64,000 nucleotides of DNA, from NCBI GenBank assembly GCA_963995505.1, contig OZ023195.1:5414109-5478108 (forward strand), written 5' to 3'. The DNA is from Hypericum androsaemum (lineage: Eukaryota > Streptophyta > Magnoliopsida > Malpighiales > Hypericaceae). A model generated the notes under the pieces. It was not told the origin of the DNA and searched no databases. It was given only the letters and a program-made list of their open reading frames with translations. Position numbers and translations under genes: made by a program. Below, piece by piece: positions 60,660-64,000 of the stretch. Positions within the stretch are counted from its first letter, which is position 1. Each line of letters starts with the position of its first letter.

Positions 60660-61586
60660 GGCCAAAATACATGCACCACGGAACATGATAATTTATATTA
60701 GGGTAAATTATCCTCGGGTCCCTGGTTTATGACATAGTTACGAATAGGAACTCTGCTATTCAAAAAATTATTTTACCGTCCTTGCTCTTTATAAAAATGT
60801 TGGTCTCGGGTCCTTAGCTGATGTTACCACCAATTTTTTCGTCTTTTTGTCATGTGAAATGACTTTTTTTACCCTTAAACAAAAAATACATCTCCTTCAA
60901 CCTCTGAATCAGCCAAAAAGCACAAAAACAACTAAAGTAAAATTTTGTTATTACCATTTCTTAGAATTTTTTAAAATTCTATTTTTATACAAATTTTAAG
61001 TTTCATGTACTCAAGTAAAATTTGACTTTATATCTTTTGAGTATAACATCATGTTGACATCATAAGAAGTTGTTGGACTATTAAGAAAAAAGTTAACCCT
61101 GGTCTAAAAACCGAGAATGAGGAAGATGGAATTGTTTTTGATTTTTTCTCTTTGGTTTTACGAAGGGATATCTCAGAGAGACTGAAACTTTTTAGATGGT
61201 GTTACCAACGATAGACACTGATTAGTTTGATTCTTCAAACTTATAGAAAATGAAAAATTAAAGACTTAACTTTCTAGCATATTAAACTAAATTTTAGAGA
61301 CCTAAAAATATTTTTCCCAAAAACTAATATGATATTATTCTAACTTAATTAGATGTTCAAGTTCGAACAACTCGAGCGATCTAAATTGATTCCTACTCTT
61401 AGGGTTTTACGATAAAAAAAGTCTATTGACCAAAGACTTCTTTGCTTCTTGCATCCTAAATTGGCTTTGCAACTAGGCAGTAAAATAACAAACCCCCATA
61501 GACTTTGCAACTTCAATCGCGGAGGCATGTTATCATTTTATAATCATTCCTTTATAACAAGAGCATCAGTCTGTAAATATATTGAA
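60660..61586. other. Spacer inside duplication copy 2
   Basis: AT-rich, with no counterpart in copy 1 and no gene recognised. A short stray piece (about 60668-60695) matches the start of the shared block (ATGCACCACG.AACATGATAA). Confidence 0.4.
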
Positions 61587-61768
61587 TAGATCAAAATTAT
61601 TAAATAAACAACAAAAACATGCACTACGCAACATGATAATTTATTAATTGGTCATATGAAATCAAGTATAATGATCATGTATCCCGCATTTCCGTCCAGG
61701 TTCACCAATCCTACCTCGAAAGACTCGAAAGATAGATGAACTTCTCTCTTGGATCAAAACCTACCCCG

Positions 61769-62023
61769 TCAACGAACAAACATTTCCAACCTAACATACA
61801 TATATCGTTCTAACACACTCTTAAGGAAATCCAAATGTAAGTATATCATCAAATGATGATATTTGTGATCCCAATTCGTAGTTGAAGACGGAAAAGGAAA
61901 TTCTACGTGGCGCCGCAGAGAATCTTGAACCTGGTCGAGATTGTGGATCCATGACTCCTTGGAGTTGTGGGGATCATCTTGGTGTAGTGATAAGTGGTCA
62001 CCGAGATCTTTCGACGTGTTCAT
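61769..62023 (-). CDS. Duplicated small ORF, copy 2 (84 codons, unknown)
   Basis: Same start as 51983-51702 with a few substitutions (HNLDQ for HNHDQ, FPSS for FSSS) and without the small internal tandem repeat. Open frame kept, function unknown. Confidence 0.25.
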   Translation of the reverse strand: MNTSKDLGDHLSLHQDDPHNSKESWIHNLDQVQDSLRRHVEFPFPSSTTNWDHKYHHLMIYLHLDFLKSVLERYMYVRLEMFVR

Positions 62024-62348
62024 CTAATAAACGGTAAACCCACCTCGTCTCTTTCGGCTTGCTTTCCCTGCTTGGTTCCTCTCCTTTTTTTGGTAAAAAT
62101 AAATTGAACTTGCAGCCATCACTTAATTACAATGTATACCCTAGCTCTCATTGGAAAATAATATGGGTTTAAGTCGAGCTGGCATAATTTTTCATACCGA
62201 GTTTTAAACCAACTATACAATAATATTTCAAAGTTAAGATCTTGTGAAATTAAAATAATTTTTGACGGTTAATTCATATATGATTTGTTATTCATAGGAG
62301 AAAGTTAATTGATAATGTTGGCAAAAATAAACCCCAGCATGCCCCTTT

Positions 62349-63280
62349 TGTTATATATAGGAGTGTATTTACATAATAAAGAAAATCAAAAATTATATTT
62401 TTGTCATTTATTATGTTTTGTACAAATACCACTTTTTTTTGGGGTGAGATTTAATTGTTTCCACAATTTCGGATCTTAGACGGTCATGGGATTCGATCTT
62501 CCCACCTCATACTTAAGGACTGACACCGTATTCATTAGACCATACAAGAGTTGGTGATACAAATCCCACATTGGAAACTGTAAATCTTATAACTTGTTTG
62601 AAGCATTAAAAATATGTGAATGGGTTTGGAAAGTAGGTTAAATTCAATTGAACTCTTATCCATTATGGAAGGGAACCTATAATAATTTCAAATTCAAATA
62701 TTTCTTTTATATATATAAGAAAGAAAGAAAATAAAGAAAGTAATAAATATTAAATAAAGGGAGGAGCAAGATGACGAATTAGATTGATTCAATTTAAAAT
62801 TTTGAAACAAAAGGTGCCTCTTTGTAAGTTGCAGATCGTGCGGCTTAAAATGTGACCTTTGAGGTGCAACGACACACTCATTTGGTGTAGCAGGCACATT
62901 CCTTTGGGGTGCAACGACACACTCTTTAATGAAGGCCGGCACCAGGAAAGTGTTGTGACCCTTCAATGCAACGGGTCTTTTTTGAGAAAAAGTTTCAACA
63001 ATTCGGTTCAAAATTTTGAGTGTCTATAAACACTCATTCCATTGCAGAGTTCGATACAGAATTTGGAATCCTCTTCCGTGACTTCTTCTTTCTTTACAAA
63101 ACACATTTGAGTCTGTCAAATTTGCGATTCTTGCTTCAAAAAATTCGTTATAGTGTAACTCTGAATTTCGAGTGACATAAAATTTTTATTCTCAAAGATT
63201 AATTCCTTAAGATCATTTATACCATAGTGGGAAGACATTTTTCGGTTTACATGGCCCGTACATTCTTTACTTATACATCA
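62349..63280 (+). mobile_element. Solo LTR (932 bp) in duplication copy 2
   Basis: It starts TGTTATATATAGG and ends TTATACATCA. A perfect 5-bp duplication CCTTT (62344-62348 and 63281-63285) flanks it. The empty site is visible in copy 1 at about 52290, where GCATGCCCCTTTCAC is continuous. Two copies of a GTGCAACGACACACTC word lie inside at about 62866 and 62910. The orientation is provisional. Confidence 0.92.
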
Positions 63281-63570
63281 CCTTTCACTGGTGAAATAGA
63301 AAGAATATTGGTCTGTATCTGTACGAAAAAAGATGAGAGTGAAAAGACTAGGAAGAAAAGTACTAATGGAAGTCATGAAATGACCGCAACAACTTGATTA
63401 CGGGCATGTTTATAACTCCACTATTCCACCGTTGCGTCCAGGTTCATGTTGCTCAAGTGGCCCACTTCATACTTCACCTTTCTTAGAAGTTATGTTTTAC
63501 GCTAACACTACTAAGAATTAACTATCAACTCCTATCAATTTATATACTTCATTTGCTCAGCTTCCAGCAC

Positions 63571-63576
63571 TATAAA
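63571..63576 (+). promoter_or_regulatory. TATA box of MIR395 copy 2
   Basis: TATAAA followed by GAGGGACTTT, as in copy 1; about 70 bp before the hairpin. Confidence 0.65.
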
Positions 63577-63643
63577 GAGGGACTTTCTGGCTAGCTGACC
63601 CTTACACAAAAATATATAGCAGGAGAAAATGTGAATGATCAAG

Positions 63644-63786
63644 TCAGGTGTCCCCTGGAGTTCCCTTGAACACTTCATTGTGTAATGCCAATGGTTGTGT
63701 TTAGACCATTCATTATGGGTCCGAATCACATTGGGACGATGACTTTGCACGCTGAAGTGTTTGGGGGAACTCCCGGTGTCATCTCA
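63644..63786 (+). ncRNA. MIR395: MIR395 precursor, copy 2
   Basis: The mature miRNA at 63752-63772 is identical to copy 1. The 5' arm (GAGTTCCCTTGAACACTTCA from 63658) is unchanged too; the base of the stem differs (CCCCTG for CCCCAA) and the loop has a few changes. Hairpin and TATA are intact, so both copies should be functional. It lies in the segmental duplication that runs off the right edge. Confidence 0.95.
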
Positions 63787-64000
63787 CTACTGCATATTAA
63801 GTCGATCATCAAGACATTGGTGAGTCTCCAAATCTTATTTTGTCTTGTTTCAATTTGTGTATAATTACTGCATGTTTCTTGTAGCTAGGCTTAATTAAAG
63901 AAGACCATCATCTCATGTAAGACTGAGCTTTTGATCCAAGACTCAAAATTTGAGAAGGAATAATTTTTTGGATATGTCAAATACTATCGGATTCTATTTA

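Larger units (their letters stand above)
58430..64000. repeat. Segmental duplication, copy 2 (with MIR395, continues past window)
   Basis: Direct repeat of 50625-52930. It is longer because of a MULE at 59041-60265, about 1.3 kb of extra DNA to 61586, a solo LTR at 62349-63280 and an extra stretch of about 70-90 bp at 63475-63560. Similarity runs to the last base, so the right border lies outside. Confidence 0.9.

Noticed and set aside
62450..62580. tRNA gene or tRNA-derived SINE
   Set aside because: A GATTCGATC word resembles a B box, but no cloverleaf can be drawn and the segment lies inside the solo LTR.

Overview
This window is nuclear DNA of a flowering plant, very probably a eudicot. 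The evidence is spliced genes with GT-AG introns, plant-specific families (SIN3-like SNL, CCB4, SHAQKYF-class MYB, GT92), MIR395 precursors, and dense plant transposons in AT-rich intergenic DNA. I cannot name the species.

Layout. 1-9 kb: the 5' part of a full-size SIN3-like (SNL) co-repressor gene on the minus strand, running off the left edge. Behind it on the same strand are two tandem miniature genes encoding 129-aa and 113-aa proteins that keep only the second PAH domain. 10-21 kb: gene-poor, with a 59-bp tandem repeat split by an internally deleted Ty3/gypsy element (TSD TAACC) and a non-autonomous hAT element (8-bp TSD). 21.5-26.1 kb: an intronless GT92 glycosyltransferase gene (+) and an eight-exon CCB4 gene (-). 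29-31 kb: a Pack-MULE (9-bp TSD) carrying a broken MORN-repeat gene fragment, and a LINE scrap. 31.8-39.2 kb: the second gene-rich block, with a MYB repressor-type transcription factor (+), an unnamed cysteine-rich membrane protein whose first exon was tandemly duplicated together with long poly-C tracts (+), and a PP2A catalytic subunit (-). 41.2-43.9 kb: an internally deleted Ty1/copia element (TSD GACTT). 44.3-47.3 kb: an unrecognised array of repeated exon-like blocks (-). 48.6-50 kb: MULE-type elements, one holding three GGCGCC hairpins of equal geometry. 50.6-64 kb: a direct segmental duplication whose two copies each carry one MIR395 gene. The second copy was enlarged by a MULE that holds the start of an epoxide-hydrolase-like gene and by a solo LTR.

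Functional themes. (1) SIN3 biology: an intact co-repressor scaffold beside PAH2-only miniature proteins that could compete for its partners. (2) Sulfate homeostasis: two MIR395 loci with the same mature miRNA made by local duplication. (3) Housekeeping genes: PP2A, CCB4 (cytochrome b6f haem assembly) and GT92 (cell-wall type glycosyltransferase). (4) Gene capture and local duplication by MULEs.

Exon coordinates were derived by eye from splice signals, reading phase and remembered family resemblance; no alignment or transcript data were used. All reconstructed genes join in phase without internal stops unless stated.
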